Positions 1-9,752 of a stretch of 64,000 nt of DNA are shown here, piece by piece. The first letter of the stretch is position 1. Each line of letters begins with the position of its first letter. Position numbers and translations under genes: made by a program. A model generated the notes under the pieces. That model did no database searches. It saw nothing but the letters and a program-made list of their open reading frames with translations, and was not told where the DNA came from. Source of the DNA: Mycolicibacterium tusciae JS617. GTDB taxonomy: Bacteria; Actinomycetota; Actinomycetes; Mycobacteriales; Mycobacteriaceae. The DNA is taken from NCBI RefSeq assembly GCF_000243415.2, contig NZ_KI912270.1:1426001-1490000 (forward strand), read 5' to 3'.

Positions 1-189
1 ACCGGCAAGAACAACGGCTTTGCAGGAACCGCGCCTGATCAGCAGACGATCGAGATGACGGGCACGGCCGTGTGGGCGGTGCGCGAGGACGGCAAGCTGG
101 CCAGCAACCACGTCGAACGCGCAGCGTTGGAGCAGTGGCAGCGGCTCACCGCGGATAGGCGCTCGGCGGCACCCCGTGCCACCGTTTGA
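1..189 (+). CDS. SnoaL-like (NTF2-fold) protein, C-terminal fragment
   Basis: The reading frame is open from the first base of the window to a TGA, giving about 62 residues; the N-terminus lies outside. The sequence [17 protein letters not shown] followed by [14 protein letters not shown] resembles the last strands and helix of SnoaL-like polyketide-cyclase or ester-cyclase proteins of the NTF2 fold, common in mycobacteria. Its end overlaps the end of the convergent AraC gene by 44 bases. A substrate cannot be given. Confidence 0.6.
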   Translation, partial: TGKNNGFAGTAPDQQTIEMTGTAVWAVREDGKLASNHVERAALEQWQRLTADRRSAAPRATV

Positions 190-1174
190 AGGCATGGCAG
201 AACGTCGATGTATCGGTGTAGCCCAACCGCTTCGACACTTCCTCGACGGTGAGCCCGACATTGCACAAGAGGTCGATCGCCAAGGCTGACCGGGCCTCGT
301 TCAGCAGTGCGCGGAACGAGGTGCCCTCGTCGGTGAGCTGACGGCGCAACGTCCGCGGATGCACGGCGAGCTCGACGGCGATCTCGGGCAGCGACGGAAA
401 GCCGCCGGATTCGCGGAACAGCTTCGAGCGCACGACGGCGGTGATGCCCCGGCGTTGTTCGTTGCGCTGCATCAACAGGTCACACTGGGCGATGCACATC
501 TGCAGGGTGTGGCTGTCTGCTTGCGGTAGCGGTTCGTCGAAAACCGCTCGCGGAAAGTGCAGCCGGTTGTGCGCACGACCGGTCTCGAGCCTCTCGATGG
601 GCAGGATCTCGACAAGGGGTCCGAGGACATCGTCGTCGAGCTTCACTTCGGCGACCACCTGGTCGGCGTAGGCGGCGAGCGCGGGAAGCGCGAAATCGCT
701 TACGGTAGTGACGATTCCGGCGACGTCTCGTTCCAGGAAGAACTCTTGGACATCTTCGGGGAGATGGTCGACATTGAGTTCCAGCAGACCCGTGTCGGCT
801 CCCTCGAACAGCCTGACATCGATGTTGAGCATCGTCAGCGAGAAGTAGCGCATCGAGACATCGAAGAGCTCCCGCAGGGTCGCGCACGACATCGCGGCGA
901 ACCCGAAGAGCCCGAGGTGAGTCAGCCTGAACCTGATACCCACGTCGATCCCCAACCCCGCAGTGTCGGGGAGAAGGCGAAGGAGCCGACGCACCGCGGC
1001 GATCTCGTCGGAGGCAGCCACCAAAGCCTCCGGTTTGTCGAGATCTACCGGCGCGATGCCAGTGCCCGCGAGGACTTCGGACGTCGAAATGCCGCGTTCG
1101 TTGGCAACCTCGCACAACACCCGCGTCGCATAGCCGGGCCGCCGGAGGTCCGGCGACCACGTCGTGCCTGCCAT
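146..1174 (-). CDS. AraC-family transcriptional regulator (Rv1395-like)
   Basis: Encodes 342 residues, starting at an ATG with AGGA six bases upstream; a further in-frame ATG 20 codons upstream would run into the divergent promoter. The N-terminal two thirds looks like the arabinose-binding-type domain of OruR-like regulators. The C-terminal 80 residues hold the double helix-turn-helix, with [12 protein letters not shown] as the first recognition region and [20 protein letters not shown] as the AraC signature. It is divergent from the P450 gene. In M. tuberculosis an AraC regulator (Rv1395) lies beside cyp132 and is reported to control it, so the same role is inferred here. Confidence 0.9.
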   Translation of the reverse strand: MAGTTWSPDLRRPGYATRVLCEVANERGISTSEVLAGTGIAPVDLDKPEALVAASDEIAAVRRLLRLLPDTAGLGIDVGIRFRLTHLGLFGFAAMSCATLRELFDVSMRYFSLTMLNIDVRLFEGADTGLLELNVDHLPEDVQEFFLERDVAGIVTTVSDFALPALAAYADQVVAEVKLDDDVLGPLVEILPIERLETGRAHNRLHFPRAVFDEPLPQADSHTLQMCIAQCDLLMQRNEQRRGITAVVRSKLFRESGGFPSLPEIAVELAVHPRTLRRQLTDEGTSFRALLNEARSALAIDLLCNVGLTVEEVSKRLGYTDTSTFCHAFKRWHGVPPSAYPR

Positions 1175-1237
1175 CGTCTGTCCTAAACTCCCAACTCTTT
1201 GTCCGATAGTCCCATTCCGGTCGCGGGTTGTCACCCA

Positions 1238-1243
1238 TAGCGT
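1238..1243 (+). promoter_or_regulatory. Candidate -10 hexamer, leaderless start of the P450 fusion
   Basis: TAGCGT fits the mycobacterial TANNNT -10 pattern and lies six bases before the ATG at 1250. No Shine-Dalgarno sequence precedes that ATG, so the mRNA may start at the start codon. Confidence 0.4.
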
Positions 1244-1249
1244 GGGGCC

Positions 1250-4102
1250 ATGGCTGCACCGGCGGCGCGGTTTGCAACGGCGACGATGTCACGTGAGGCG
1301 ATCACCATCGGCTTCGATGTCTCCGGCGGGTTCCTGGGCCGGACACGAGGGCACGATATTGCCCGATTTCGTTGTGCTGCAAGACGTTATGTCTCGATCA
1401 CCCATCCGGATTACGTCGACCACGTGCTGCACCGGGCCCGGCTACGCTACGTCAAGTCCAACGATTACGAACCGATCCGCGCCGCAGCGGGGGTCAACCT
1501 ACTGACCGACGAGGGTGACTCGTGGGCCGCACACCGGGGCACCCTGAATCCGACGTTTGCGCGGCGCCATCTCAACGAGATGGTCGACCTGATGCTCGAT
1601 CCGATCGAGCGCGTCACCTCGGATATCGACGCGGGCGCCGAGTTCGACATGCACGAGCTCATGGTCGAGGCCACGCTGCGGGTCGTCGCCAATGCGCTGT
1701 TCAGCCAGGACTTCGGTCCGTTGGTGGGCAGCATGAGCGATTTGGCCACGCGCGGGCTACGCCGGACCGAGAAGTTCGGTCGACTCGGCCTGTGGGGGCT
1801 GATGCCCCGACCCGTCTACCAGGCCTTGATGTGGTGCACGTTCTCCGGTGTGCCGCTGCCCCCGCCGTTCCGCGAAGCGCAAGAGATCACGCTGGCGCTC
1901 GATGAAGCCGTCAACGACGTCCTCGACGACCGACTCGCCCACCCGACCGAATCGGCGGACCTGCTCAACGTGTTGTTCGCCGCCGACAACGGAACCTGGC
2001 CCCGCAAGCGGGTACGAGACGAGGCGCTGACATTCATGCTCGCCGGCCACGAAACCACGGCGAATGCGATGTCATGGCTCTGGTACCTGCTGGCGTGCCA
2101 CCCCGGCGCCCGGCGGCGGATGCTCGACGAGATCGATGACGTGCTCGGCGCGCGAGCTCCGACCGCGGCTGATCTGACGCGGCTGCCGTGGACCACCGCC
2201 TGCATTCAGGAATCGCAGCGCTACTACTCAGCCGTGTGGATCATCGCGCGGGAAGCGGTCGAGGACGACATCATCGACGGCCACCACATCCGCAGGGGCA
2301 CGACGGTGTTGATCCCGACCCATCACATCCACCATGACGAGCGCTGGTGGCCGGAACCCGAGAGCTTCGACCCGACCCGCTTCGTCGATGACTCCGCAAA
2401 GCAGCGGCCTCGCTCGGCCTATCTGCCGTTCGGCGGTGGGCGGCGCGTCTGTATCGGGCAGAGCTTCGCGCTCATGGAGATGGTGCTGATGACGGCGGTC
2501 ATGAGCCAACGCTTCATATTCGACATGAGCCCCGACCGTCCGGTGGTAGAACTCGAAGCAACGTTGACGTTGCGGCCCAAGCACGGGCTGCACGTCATCG
2601 CCCAACGACGGGGAGGCTCTATGACAGCGCCCCAGTACGACACCGTCATCGTCGGAGCTGGTTTCTCCGGTATCGGCGCGGGGATCAAACTCGACAAGGC
2701 TCAGATGGGCAACTATCTGGTGATCGAGGCGGCTGATGGCCCGGGCGGAACCTGGCACTGGAACACGTATCCCGGTATTGCCGTGGACATCCCGTCATTC
2801 TCCTACCAGTTCTCCTTCGAGCAGAGCCCGAACTGGACGCGCAGCTACGCCCCGGGCCGGGAGCTGAAGGCCTACGCCGAGCACTGCGTCGACAAGTACG
2901 GCCTGCGCCGCAAGATCCGATTCAACACCAAGGTGCTTTCAGCGAGCTTCGACGATGCCGACAGCCTGTGGCGCGTCGACCTCGACAACGGCGACTCGGT
3001 TACCGCCAGGTTCCTCGTCAACGCCAGCGGCGTCCTGATCACCCCCAATATGCCCGACATCGACGGTGTCGACTCGTTCGCAGGCGTGACAATGCACACC
3101 GCGCGGTGGGATCACGGGCAGGACCTGACGGGAAAGCGCGTCGCCATCATCGGGACGGGCGCCTCCGCGGTGCAGGTCATTCCTGAGATCGCGCCGATTG
3201 TGGAGCAGCTCAAGGTTTTTCAGCGCACCCCTATCTGGTGTCTACCCAAACCCGACGTGCCGCTGTCGCCGACGACCCGACGCTTGATGCGCCTTCCCGG
3301 TGGCCACGTGGTGCAGCGCGTGCTCAGCCAGGCCTACGTCGAACTCACTTTTACGCTGCCTGCCCAGTACTTCACGCTGCAACCGATGGCCAAGAACATG
3401 TCGAAGATCGGTGAGTCCTACCTGCGCAAGCAGGTTCGCGACCCCCAGGTGCGCGACAAGCTCACTCCTCGCTACGCCGTCGGCTGCAAGCGTCCCGGCT
3501 TCCACAACACGTATCTCTCGACGTTCAACCGCGACAACGTCGAACTGGTGACCGAACCGATCGACAAAATCACCGGGTCGGGCGTGGCGACCGTCGACGG
3601 TGAGACCCGCGAAGTCGACGTGCTCCTCCTGGCGACGGGCTTCAAAGTGATGGACGTCGAGGACAATCCGACCTATCCCGTGACCGGGGCGGACGGCCGG
3701 TCCTGGAGTGAACACTTCAGCGAGCGCCGGCTGCAGTCGTATGAGGGCGTTTCGGTGCCCGGCTTTCCGAACTTCTTCACGGTCTTCGGCCCGTACGGAT
3801 ACGTCGGAAATTCATACTTCTCACTGATCGAAACGCAGACACACCACATCGTGCGGTGCCTCAAACACGCGCGACGCAGACGCGCCCGCCGCGTCGAGGT
3901 CAAACAGGAGGCCAACGACCGCTACTTCGCCGAGATGATGCGCAAGCGGCACCGGCAGATCTTCTGGCAGGACACGTGCCGGGACGCGAGGAGCTATTAC
4001 TTCGACAAGAACGGCGATGTACCTCTGCGATCGGCCAGCACGCTGCACACGTACTGGCGAGCCCGCCGTTTCCCGCTCGACGACTACGAGTTCACGGCGT
4101 AA
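1250..4102 (+). CDS. Cytochrome P450 / Baeyer-Villiger-type flavin monooxygenase fusion
   Basis: One uninterrupted 950-residue frame holds two complete enzymes. Residues 1-457 are a P450 (CYP132-like): I-helix AGHETT at 265-270, E321-x-x-R324, and the heme loop [10 protein letters not shown] with Cys401. Residues 458-950 are a class B flavin monooxygenase: FAD-binding GAGFSG near 469-474, the Baeyer-Villiger fingerprint [12 protein letters not shown], and a second nucleotide-binding loop GTGASA. In M. tuberculosis the relatives are separate neighbouring genes (cyp132 and Rv1393c), so the joining is unusual. An internal ATG at 2621 behind a strong ribosome site could also give a separate monooxygenase. 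Substrates are unknown; a hydrophobic terpenoid or lipid is only a guess. An AraC regulator is divergent. Confidence 0.9.
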   Translation: MAAPAARFATATMSREAITIGFDVSGGFLGRTRGHDIARFRCAARRYVSITHPDYVDHVLHRARLRYVKSNDYEPIRAAAGVNLLTDEGDSWAAHRGTLNPTFARRHLNEMVDLMLDPIERVTSDIDAGAEFDMHELMVEATLRVVANALFSQDFGPLVGSMSDLATRGLRRTEKFGRLGLWGLMPRPVYQALMWCTFSGVPLPPPFREAQEITLALDEAVNDVLDDRLAHPTESADLLNVLFAADNGTWPRKRVRDEALTFMLAGHETTANAMSWLWYLLACHPGARRRMLDEIDDVLGARAPTAADLTRLPWTTACIQESQRYYSAVWIIAREAVEDDIIDGHHIRRGTTVLIPTHHIHHDERWWPEPESFDPTRFVDDSAKQRPRSAYLPFGGGRRVCIGQSFALMEMVLMTAVMSQRFIFDMSPDRPVVELEATLTLRPKHGLHVIAQRRGGSMTAPQYDTVIVGAGFSGIGAGIKLDKAQMGNYLVIEAADGPGGTWHWNTYPGIAVDIPSFSYQFSFEQSPNWTRSYAPGRELKAYAEHCVDKYGLRRKIRFNTKVLSASFDDADSLWRVDLDNGDSVTARFLVNASGVLITPNMPDIDGVDSFAGVTMHTARWDHGQDLTGKRVAIIGTGASAVQVIPEIAPIVEQLKVFQRTPIWCLPKPDVPLSPTTRRLMRLPGGHVVQRVLSQAYVELTFTLPAQYFTLQPMAKNMSKIGESYLRKQVRDPQVRDKLTPRYAVGCKRPGFHNTYLSTFNRDNVELVTEPIDKITGSGVATVDGETREVDVLLLATGFKVMDVEDNPTYPVTGADGRSWSEHFSERRLQSYEGVSVPGFPNFFTVFGPYGYVGNSYFSLIETQTHHIVRCLKHARRRRARRVEVKQEANDRYFAEMMRKRHRQIFWQDTCRDARSYYFDKNGDVPLRSASTLHTYWRARRFPLDDYEFTA
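2611..2623 (+). promoter_or_regulatory. Internal ribosome site and ATG between P450 and monooxygenase domains
   Basis: GGGAGG (2611-2616) sits four bases before the in-frame ATG at 2621, the natural first codon of the flavin monooxygenase ([14 protein letters not shown]). No stop codon separates it from the P450. The site looks like a relic, or a working internal start, of an ancestral two-gene arrangement. Confidence 0.6.
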
Positions 4103-4110
4103 CCGAGACG

Positions 4111-4170
4111 CGCGAGCAGACGCAGAATCGCACTCCCGAATCAGAAATGGTGCGATTCTGCGTCTGCTCG
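4111..4170. repeat. Palindromic element, copy 1
   Basis: A perfect 21-bp inverted repeat (arms 4113-4133 and 4150-4170) encloses a 16-base loop. Copy 2 at 5155-5216 has almost the same arms and a closely similar loop (tcccgaatcagaaatg here, tcctgaaccagaaatc there) in the same orientation, so this is a dispersed element and not a chance hairpin. It begins nine bases after the P450-fusion stop codon and could also act as a hairpin terminator, though no T-tract follows. Confidence 0.85.
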
Positions 4171-4261
4171 GCGGGAGAAACGTTGTCCACAATCGGCAGT
4201 TGATCCCGAACTTGCACCGCATGCCCTAGTCCTTCGGCGCCGATCCCCGATCCTCATCCTT

Positions 4262-5149
4262 GTGCACAGCGACGCACTCGCTCTTTTGGACCGAGCCGGA
4301 GGGTTTGCCACCACTTCGCAGTTGCTCAACGTGATGACCCGCCAGGAGCTCGACGTCCAGGTCCGTCACGGCGGACTTGTTCGCGTCTGGTACGGCGTCT
4401 ATGCCGCGGCTGAGCCAGATCTGCTGGGACGCTTGGCAGCTCTCGATCTATTCGTCGGACAACATACTGTCGCCTGCATGGGAACGGCCGCGAAGCTCTA
4501 TGGGTTCGATACCGAGACCACCACGGCGTTGCATGTCCTCGACCCAGGTGTTCGAATGCGACCGACGATCGGCCTGATGGTCCATCAACGGACCGGTGGC
4601 CGTCTGCAACGCGTATCGAGCCGACTCGCAACCGCCCCGGCATGGACTGCCATCGAGGTGGCGCGTGAGCTTTCGCGACCGCGAGCCCTCGCAACTCTCG
4701 ATGCGGCGCTGCGTTCCACCTGGTGCACCGCATCCGATCTCGAGTTCGCCGTCCGCGAACAGCGCGGCCGTCGCGGCATCGTGGCAGTGCGTGGACTGCT
4801 GCCCTACGCCGACGGACGCGCCGAGTCCGCAATGGAGAGCGAAGCTCGCCTCGTCATGATCGATTACGGCCTGCCGTTGCCCGAATTGCAGTACGAGATC
4901 CGTGGTCGTGACGGCGAGGTGTGGCGGGTCGACTTTGCGTGGCCGGAGGCACGCGTCGCCGCAGAGTACGAGAGCGTCGCATGGCATGCCGGCCGGACTG
5001 AGATGGTCAGGGACAAGAAGCGCTATGCCGGCGTGCAGGACTGCGACTGGACCCTCATCCCGATAGTGGTCGACGACGTGCGACAGAATCCCGCTCGCCT
5101 CGCTCAACGCATCGAGAGACACCTCATGCGGTCACAACTCGCGAGCTAA
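4262..5149 (+). CDS. AbiEi-like N-terminal / DUF559-type nuclease-like protein
   Basis: Encodes 295 residues from a GTG start with no convincing ribosome site. Residues 1-50 resemble the winged-helix AbiEi antitoxin N-domain (RAGGFATTSQLL, RHGGLVRVWYGVY). Residues 190-290 resemble the Vsr/DUF559 PD-(D/E)XK nuclease fold, with candidate catalytic residues E194, D224 (WRVDFAWPE), E235 and E237 (EYE), and H242. No toxin partner is adjacent. The gene is bracketed by two direct copies of a palindromic element, one starting nine bases after the previous gene and one starting five bases after this gene's stop. The family is common in mycobacteria but its function is unknown. Confidence 0.75.
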   Translation: MHSDALALLDRAGGFATTSQLLNVMTRQELDVQVRHGGLVRVWYGVYAAAEPDLLGRLAALDLFVGQHTVACMGTAAKLYGFDTETTTALHVLDPGVRMRPTIGLMVHQRTGGRLQRVSSRLATAPAWTAIEVARELSRPRALATLDAALRSTWCTASDLEFAVREQRGRRGIVAVRGLLPYADGRAESAMESEARLVMIDYGLPLPELQYEIRGRDGEVWRVDFAWPEARVAAEYESVAWHAGRTEMVRDKKRYAGVQDCDWTLIPIVVDDVRQNPARLAQRIERHLMRSQLAS

Positions 5150-5154
5150 CGCCT

Positions 5155-5216
5155 CGCGAGCAGACGCAGAATCACACTCCTGAACCAGAAATCGTGCGAT
5201 TCTGCGTCTGCTCGCG
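5155..5216. repeat. Palindromic element, copy 2
   Basis: 23-base arms at 5155-5177 and 5194-5216 pair with one mismatch around a 16-base loop. The sequence and orientation match copy 1 at 4111-4170. It lies between the convergent DUF559-like and metK genes, where it could serve as a bidirectional terminator. Confidence 0.85.
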
Positions 5217-5241
5217 GGGAAAAGCGCTGCTTGGCGAGCCC

Positions 5242-6450
5242 CTAGACGGCCGCCTTCAACTCGTCGACCTTGTCGAGCCGCTCCCACGGCAGGTCGATGT
5301 CCGTGCGGCCGAAGTGGCCGTAGGCAGCGGTCTGCGCGTAGATCGGCCGCAACAGGTCCAGGTCGCGGACGATCGCACCGGGCCTCAGGTCGAACACCGA
5401 AGTGATCGCCTTCTCGATGCGGGCCGGATCAACCGTTTCGCTGCCGAAGGTCTCCACGAACAGCCCCACCGGGGCCGCCTTACCGATCGCGTAGGCGACC
5501 TGCACCTCGACACGTTCGGCCAGGCCCGCGGCGACCACATTTTTTGCCACCCAACGCATCGCATACGCCGCCGAACGGTCAACCTTGGACGGATCCTTGC
5601 CCGAGAAGGCGCCGCCACCGTGACGGGCCCACCCGCCGTAGGTGTCGACGATGATCTTGCGGCCGGTCAACCCGGCGTCGCCCATCGGCCCGCCGAGCAC
5701 GAACTTGCCGGTCGGGTTGACCAGCAGGCGGAAGTCGGAGGTGTCCATGGTGTCGTGGTTCAGGTCGGCCAGCACCGTGTTGACGACCTTCTCGCGGATG
5801 TCGGGCGCCAGCGTCACATCCAGGTCGATACCGGCGGCGTGCTGCGTCGAGAGCACCACGGTGTCGAGGCGCACCGGGGTGGTGCCGTCGTACTGCACGG
5901 TGACCTGGGTCTTGCCGTCGGGACGCAGATAGTCCAGCACGCCGCTCTTGCGGACCTCGGTCAGCCGGCGTGAGAGTCGATGGGCCAGCGCGATCGGCAG
6001 GGGCATCAGCTCGGGGGTGTCCCTGATGGCGTAACCGAACATCAGGCCCTGGTCGCCGGCGCCCTGGGCGTCCAGCGGGTCACCCGCGCCCTCGACTCGT
6101 GTCTCGTGGGCGGTGTCGACGCCCTGCGCGATATCCGGGGACTGCGCGCCGATCCCGATGTTGACGCCACAGGTCTCGCCGTCGAAACCCTTGTCCGACG
6201 AGTCGTACCCGATGTCGAGGATGCGTGCCCGCACGGTGTTGGTGATGTCGGCGAAAGCCTCTTTGGCCGTCGTCGTCACCTCGCCGACGACGTGCACCTG
6301 GCCGGTGGTGACCAGCGTTTCCACCGCGACGCGGGATTTCGGATCGTCCGCGAGCAACGCGTCGAGCACCGAGTCGCTGATGGCGTCGCAGATCTTGTCG
6401 GGATGGCCCTCGGTCACCGACTCACTGGTAAACAGCCGAGCTTCACTCAC
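5242..6450 (-). CDS. metK: S-adenosylmethionine synthetase
   Basis: Encodes 402 residues, the usual length. It makes S-adenosylmethionine from methionine and ATP in the cytosol. Family marks are GHPDK at 15-19, GAGDQG at 130-135 and the P-loop-like [16 protein letters not shown]. The start is GTG with GGAAGGA upstream. It is the last gene of the minus-strand run mihF-gmk-rpoZ-coaBC-metK, 128 bases after coaBC, and is convergent with the DUF559-like gene. Confidence 0.98.
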   Translation of the reverse strand: MSEARLFTSESVTEGHPDKICDAISDSVLDALLADDPKSRVAVETLVTTGQVHVVGEVTTTAKEAFADITNTVRARILDIGYDSSDKGFDGETCGVNIGIGAQSPDIAQGVDTAHETRVEGAGDPLDAQGAGDQGLMFGYAIRDTPELMPLPIALAHRLSRRLTEVRKSGVLDYLRPDGKTQVTVQYDGTTPVRLDTVVLSTQHAAGIDLDVTLAPDIREKVVNTVLADLNHDTMDTSDFRLLVNPTGKFVLGGPMGDAGLTGRKIIVDTYGGWARHGGGAFSGKDPSKVDRSAAYAMRWVAKNVVAAGLAERVEVQVAYAIGKAAPVGLFVETFGSETVDPARIEKAITSVFDLRPGAIVRDLDLLRPIYAQTAAYGHFGRTDIDLPWERLDKVDELKAAV

Positions 6451-6578
6451 GGTGGATCCTTCCGCTCAAGTCATTTCCGAGATAGTTAGAACGTCAAATT
6501 ATATGCTTGCCCCGTTGCACCCAAGCGCGTGCGCACGTTCCGCACAACCCTTACACGCAGCCAGGCGCGTGATTCGCG

Positions 6579-7832
6579 TTACCCGCCGCCGCTCTGCAGG
6601 ATCGCCACGATCGCGTCAACAATACGGCTGGCCATCAGAGTTTTCGAACCGTGTTCCAAGGCGGACTCCGCGCCGTCGGCCGCAAGCAGCCATCCGTCGT
6701 TGTTGTCCACTTCGAATGCCCGATTCTCGCCTACGGCGTTGACGACGAGCAAATCACACCCCTTGCGCGCCAACTTGGCGCGGGCGTGGAAGAGCACGTC
6801 TCCGTTGGCATCGCCGGTCTCGGCCGCGAATCCGACGATGACGCGCATGTTGGGCAGCTGACCATCGGTCCGCGCCCGGACCGTGCCCGCGAGCACGTCG
6901 TCGGTACGGGTGAGTTCGATGACCGGCGCCGCGGCGTTGGGGTCGGCGGACTTCTTGATCTTGTTGGTCTCGACCTGTGTCGGTCGGAAGTCGGCGACGG
7001 CGGCGGCCATCACCAGCACATGCGCGTCGGGCGCGTGCTTCGAGACCGCGTCGGAGAGTTGGGCGGCTGAGCCGATGTGGACCACGTCCACTCCCGCCGG
7101 GTCGATGAGGCCTGCCGTATTGCCCGCGATCAGCGTGACGTCGGCTCCGCGCTGGGCCATCACCCGGGCCATCGCAAAGCCCTGCTTGCCCGAACTCCGG
7201 TTGCCGATGAAACGCACCGGGTCGATCGTTTCGCGGGTGCCGCCCGCACTCACGAGGACCCGCACGCCGGCCAGGTCATACGGCAGGGCATCCCCGCGGT
7301 CCAGCAGCAGCTGGGCGAGCGTTGAGATCTCCTCGGCCTCGGGCAGCCGGCCTGCGCCGCTGTCGGCGCCGGTGAGGCGGCCGGACGCCGGCTCCAGGAC
7401 CACCGCACCCCGACGGCGCAGCGTGGCCACGTTGTCGACGGTGGCCGGGTGGAACCACATCTCGGTGTGCATCGCGGGCGCAAAGAGCACCGGACACCGC
7501 GCGGTGAGCAGGGTGGCGGTCAGGAGGTCGTCGGCACGGCCCGCGACCGCCCGCGCCAGCAGGTCGGCCGTCGCCGGGGCGACCACGACAAGGTCGGCCT
7601 CCTGGCCGATCCGGACATGTGGCACCTCGTGAACGTCATCCCAGACGCCGGTGTGAACTGGGTTCCCCGACAGCGCTTCAAAGGTCGCCGCGCCGATGAA
7701 GCGCAGGGCGGACTCGGTCGGAACGACACGAACGGAGTGGCCCGCCTCGGTCAGCTGCCGCACAAGCGTGGCCGCCTTGTAGGCGGCGATGCCACCGGCG
7801 ACGCCGACGATGATCCGCTTGCGTTCGGTCAC
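6579..7832 (-). CDS. coaBC: Bifunctional phosphopantothenoylcysteine decarboxylase / phosphopantothenate-cysteine ligase
   Basis: Encodes 417 residues performing steps two and three of coenzyme A synthesis from pantothenate. The N-terminal flavin-binding CoaC half has GVAGGIAAYKAATLVRQL and the substrate loop VLFAPAMHTEMW. The C-terminal CoaB half begins near residue 190 with VLVSAGGTRETIDPVRFIGN, the CTP-binding ligase signature. It lies 44 bases after rpoZ, the same order as in M. tuberculosis. Confidence 0.98.
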   Translation of the reverse strand: MTERKRIIVGVAGGIAAYKAATLVRQLTEAGHSVRVVPTESALRFIGAATFEALSGNPVHTGVWDDVHEVPHVRIGQEADLVVVAPATADLLARAVAGRADDLLTATLLTARCPVLFAPAMHTEMWFHPATVDNVATLRRRGAVVLEPASGRLTGADSGAGRLPEAEEISTLAQLLLDRGDALPYDLAGVRVLVSAGGTRETIDPVRFIGNRSSGKQGFAMARVMAQRGADVTLIAGNTAGLIDPAGVDVVHIGSAAQLSDAVSKHAPDAHVLVMAAAVADFRPTQVETNKIKKSADPNAAAPVIELTRTDDVLAGTVRARTDGQLPNMRVIVGFAAETGDANGDVLFHARAKLARKGCDLLVVNAVGENRAFEVDNNDGWLLAADGAESALEHGSKTLMASRIVDAIVAILQSGGG

Positions 7833-7876
7833 TTCAGCTCTTCGCCCACGAGGCTCATCGGGCCCGAATCCCTTCG

Positions 7877-8191
7877 CTACTCGCCTTCGGTGTGCTCGAG
7901 CAGGTCGCCGTGGATTTCGCGCATCGCGATCGACAGCGGCTTCTCCTGCAGGCCCGGCTCGACCAGCGGACCGACATATTCGAGGATGCCGTCACCGAGC
8001 TGGTTGTAGTAGTCGTTGATCTGGCGCGCGCGCTTGGCGGCATAGATGACCAGCGCATACTTGCTGGACGCGCGGTCGAGCAGCTCGTCAATGGGCGGGT
8101 TGGTGATGCCCAGCGGGGTGTCATAGGCACCGGTGCCGGGCTCGATGTCGTCGACAGCGGTCAGCTGGGCGTCGGCGTGGGGGGTGCTCAC
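7877..8191 (-). CDS. rpoZ: RNA polymerase omega subunit
   Basis: Encodes 104 residues. Omega binds the beta-prime subunit and helps polymerase assembly. It has the family core [20 protein letters not shown] followed by [13 protein letters not shown], with the mycobacterial N-terminal extension of about 30 residues. It lies between gmk and coaBC in the conserved order. Confidence 0.97.
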   Translation of the reverse strand: MSTPHADAQLTAVDDIEPGTGAYDTPLGITNPPIDELLDRASSKYALVIYAAKRARQINDYYNQLGDGILEYVGPLVEPGLQEKPLSIAMREIHGDLLEHTEGE

Positions 8192-8265
8192 GTAGAAGTT
8201 CTCCTGGCGGTTTGCGTGAAAAATGAGTGGCTCTCGGCCTGTTCGCGCCGTGCCCGGCGCTGGGG

Positions 8266-8841
8266 TTATTCGTGGGCCACCAGCAAGGATACCAATTCAG
8301 AGCACGCAGACTCTAATTCGCTGTTCACGACGACCACGTCGAAGGCATTCTGAGCGGCCAGTTCGTCGCGTGCGGTGGCCAGGCGTCGGGTTATCGCTTC
8401 GGGGCTCTCGGTGCCGCGCCCGATCAGTCGACTCTCCAGAGCCTCCCAACTCGGCGGTGCGAGAAAAACCGTGATGGCTTCCGGCATGGATTTCTTGACG
8501 GCACGCGCTCCGGCGAGATCCACCTCGATCAGAACGGGCCGACCGGCCTCTGTCGCCTCCCGGATGGGCTGCGCGGGGGTGCCGGAGCGGTGTAGGCCGC
8601 CGTGGATCTCGGCCCACTCCAGAAGGGCTCCGTTATCGATGAGTTCGGCAAACCGCTCGGCGGTGACGAACGAATAGTCGATGCCGTCGACCTCGCCGGG
8701 GCGCGGGGCCCGGGTGGTGACGGACACGCTGAAGTGCAGGTCGGGAATGCGTTCACGCAGGCAGTGGACGACTGTTGATTTCCCGACGGCAGAGGGGCCG
8801 GACAGCACGATCACCCGTCCGACCCCTCGGCCGGCGCTCAA
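8266..8841 (-). CDS. gmk: Guanylate kinase
   Basis: Encodes 191 residues; phosphorylates GMP to GDP with ATP. The P-loop GPSAVGKST lies at residues 15-23, followed by the GMP-binding [14 protein letters not shown] and the lid/core segment [20 protein letters not shown]. The chosen start is a TTG 15 bases after mihF. No strong ribosome site is visible, so the first few residues are uncertain. It probably relies on translation from mihF. Confidence 0.95.
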   Translation of the reverse strand: MSAGRGVGRVIVLSGPSAVGKSTVVHCLRERIPDLHFSVSVTTRAPRPGEVDGIDYSFVTAERFAELIDNGALLEWAEIHGGLHRSGTPAQPIREATEAGRPVLIEVDLAGARAVKKSMPEAITVFLAPPSWEALESRLIGRGTESPEAITRRLATARDELAAQNAFDVVVVNSELESACSELVSLLVAHE

Positions 8842-8856
8842 CTTATGCGCCTGGAA

Positions 8857-9171
8857 TTACTGGTCGAACTTTTCCAGCAGCGCCTTGCGCTGCCGGTCAC
8901 CCAGGCCACGCAGGCGGCGGGTCGGGGCGATCTCGAGCTCGGTCATGATTTCCTGCGCCTTGACCTTGCCCACCTTGGGCAATGCCTCCAGAAGGGCAGA
9001 AACCTTCATCTTGCCAAGAACCTCATCGGTCTCGGCATCCTTCAGCACCTGCTTGAGGTTGGTGCCGCCGCGCTTGAGCCGGTCTTTGAGCTCGGCACGT
9101 ATGCGACGTGCGGCAGCAGCCTTCTCCAACGCTGCCGCGCGCTGTTCGTCGGTCAACTGGGGAAGGGCCAC
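8857..9171 (-). CDS. mihF: Integration host factor mIHF
   Basis: Encodes 104 residues (MALPQLTDEQRAAALEKAAA onward), a nucleoid-associated DNA-binding protein of actinobacteria, unrelated to enterobacterial IHF. The helix-two-turn-helix segment LLEALPKVGKVKAQEIMTEL is intact, as is the basic C-terminal tail RRLRGLGDRQRKALL. GGAGG-like sequence precedes the ATG. It heads the mihF-gmk-rpoZ-coaBC-metK run. A longer upstream form is used in some annotations but is not needed here. Confidence 0.96.
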   Translation of the reverse strand: MALPQLTDEQRAAALEKAAAARRIRAELKDRLKRGGTNLKQVLKDAETDEVLGKMKVSALLEALPKVGKVKAQEIMTELEIAPTRRLRGLGDRQRKALLEKFDQ

Positions 9172-9752
9172 GGGTTCCTCCGTCTCTCACACCATCAATT
9201 TTCCTGTATCGGCTGATATGAAAATTCCAGAACAGCCAGCGACGACGACCGTACCCACGCAACCTGATGAAAGCTAACCCCACCCCCTGCTTATGGGGCC
9301 ATAAGCCCAGCGTGTAAGCCGCGGCCACCGCAGGGGTCGAAGCGCCCCGAGCGGCCCGAAATCCAAGATTTCAGTGCTCGCGAAGCCGGATTTACCTGCG
9401 TATCAAGGCATTTCGACTGATATGTGGTGGTTCGCCGACCAAGTTGGCCTGTGGCCTGGAGCACACCTGGCCGGCCGCTCCCGGTCGAAAAAGAAAATTT
9501 TGCCTGGTCACCGCATGTCGGGCGTGTCGCAGTCGATCGGATAACGGGCAAGAGGGGCTGCGCGACCGTCAACACAGTGGGATGAATTCAAAATGTGCGT
9601 CCGCGGCGACCGACGTGTCCCACGACGATTCGTAGTAGACGTGACGGGCGGTGCCTGCAGGGCCACCGATGCAGGAGATTCCAATGTTGTTCGCTGTTCA
9701 CGCACCCGCGCGAGGCCGACGGAGAAATAGGATTCGCTCCGAGGAGGTCATT
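9172..9752. other. Gene-free region upstream of mihF and the DUF2330 gene
   Basis: 581 bases between divergent genes with no convincing reading frame. It is AT-richer near mihF and holds two short dyads: GCTTATGG/CCATAAGC around two bases (9289-9306), and GAAATC/GATTTC around three bases (9358-9372). The promoter of the mihF operon must lie here. The rest shows nothing recognisable. Confidence 0.6.

Noticed and set aside
4262..5149. A complete AbiE toxin-antitoxin pair
   Set aside because: Only the AbiEi-like N-domain is present, fused to a nuclease-like part; no AbiEii nucleotidyltransferase lies beside it.
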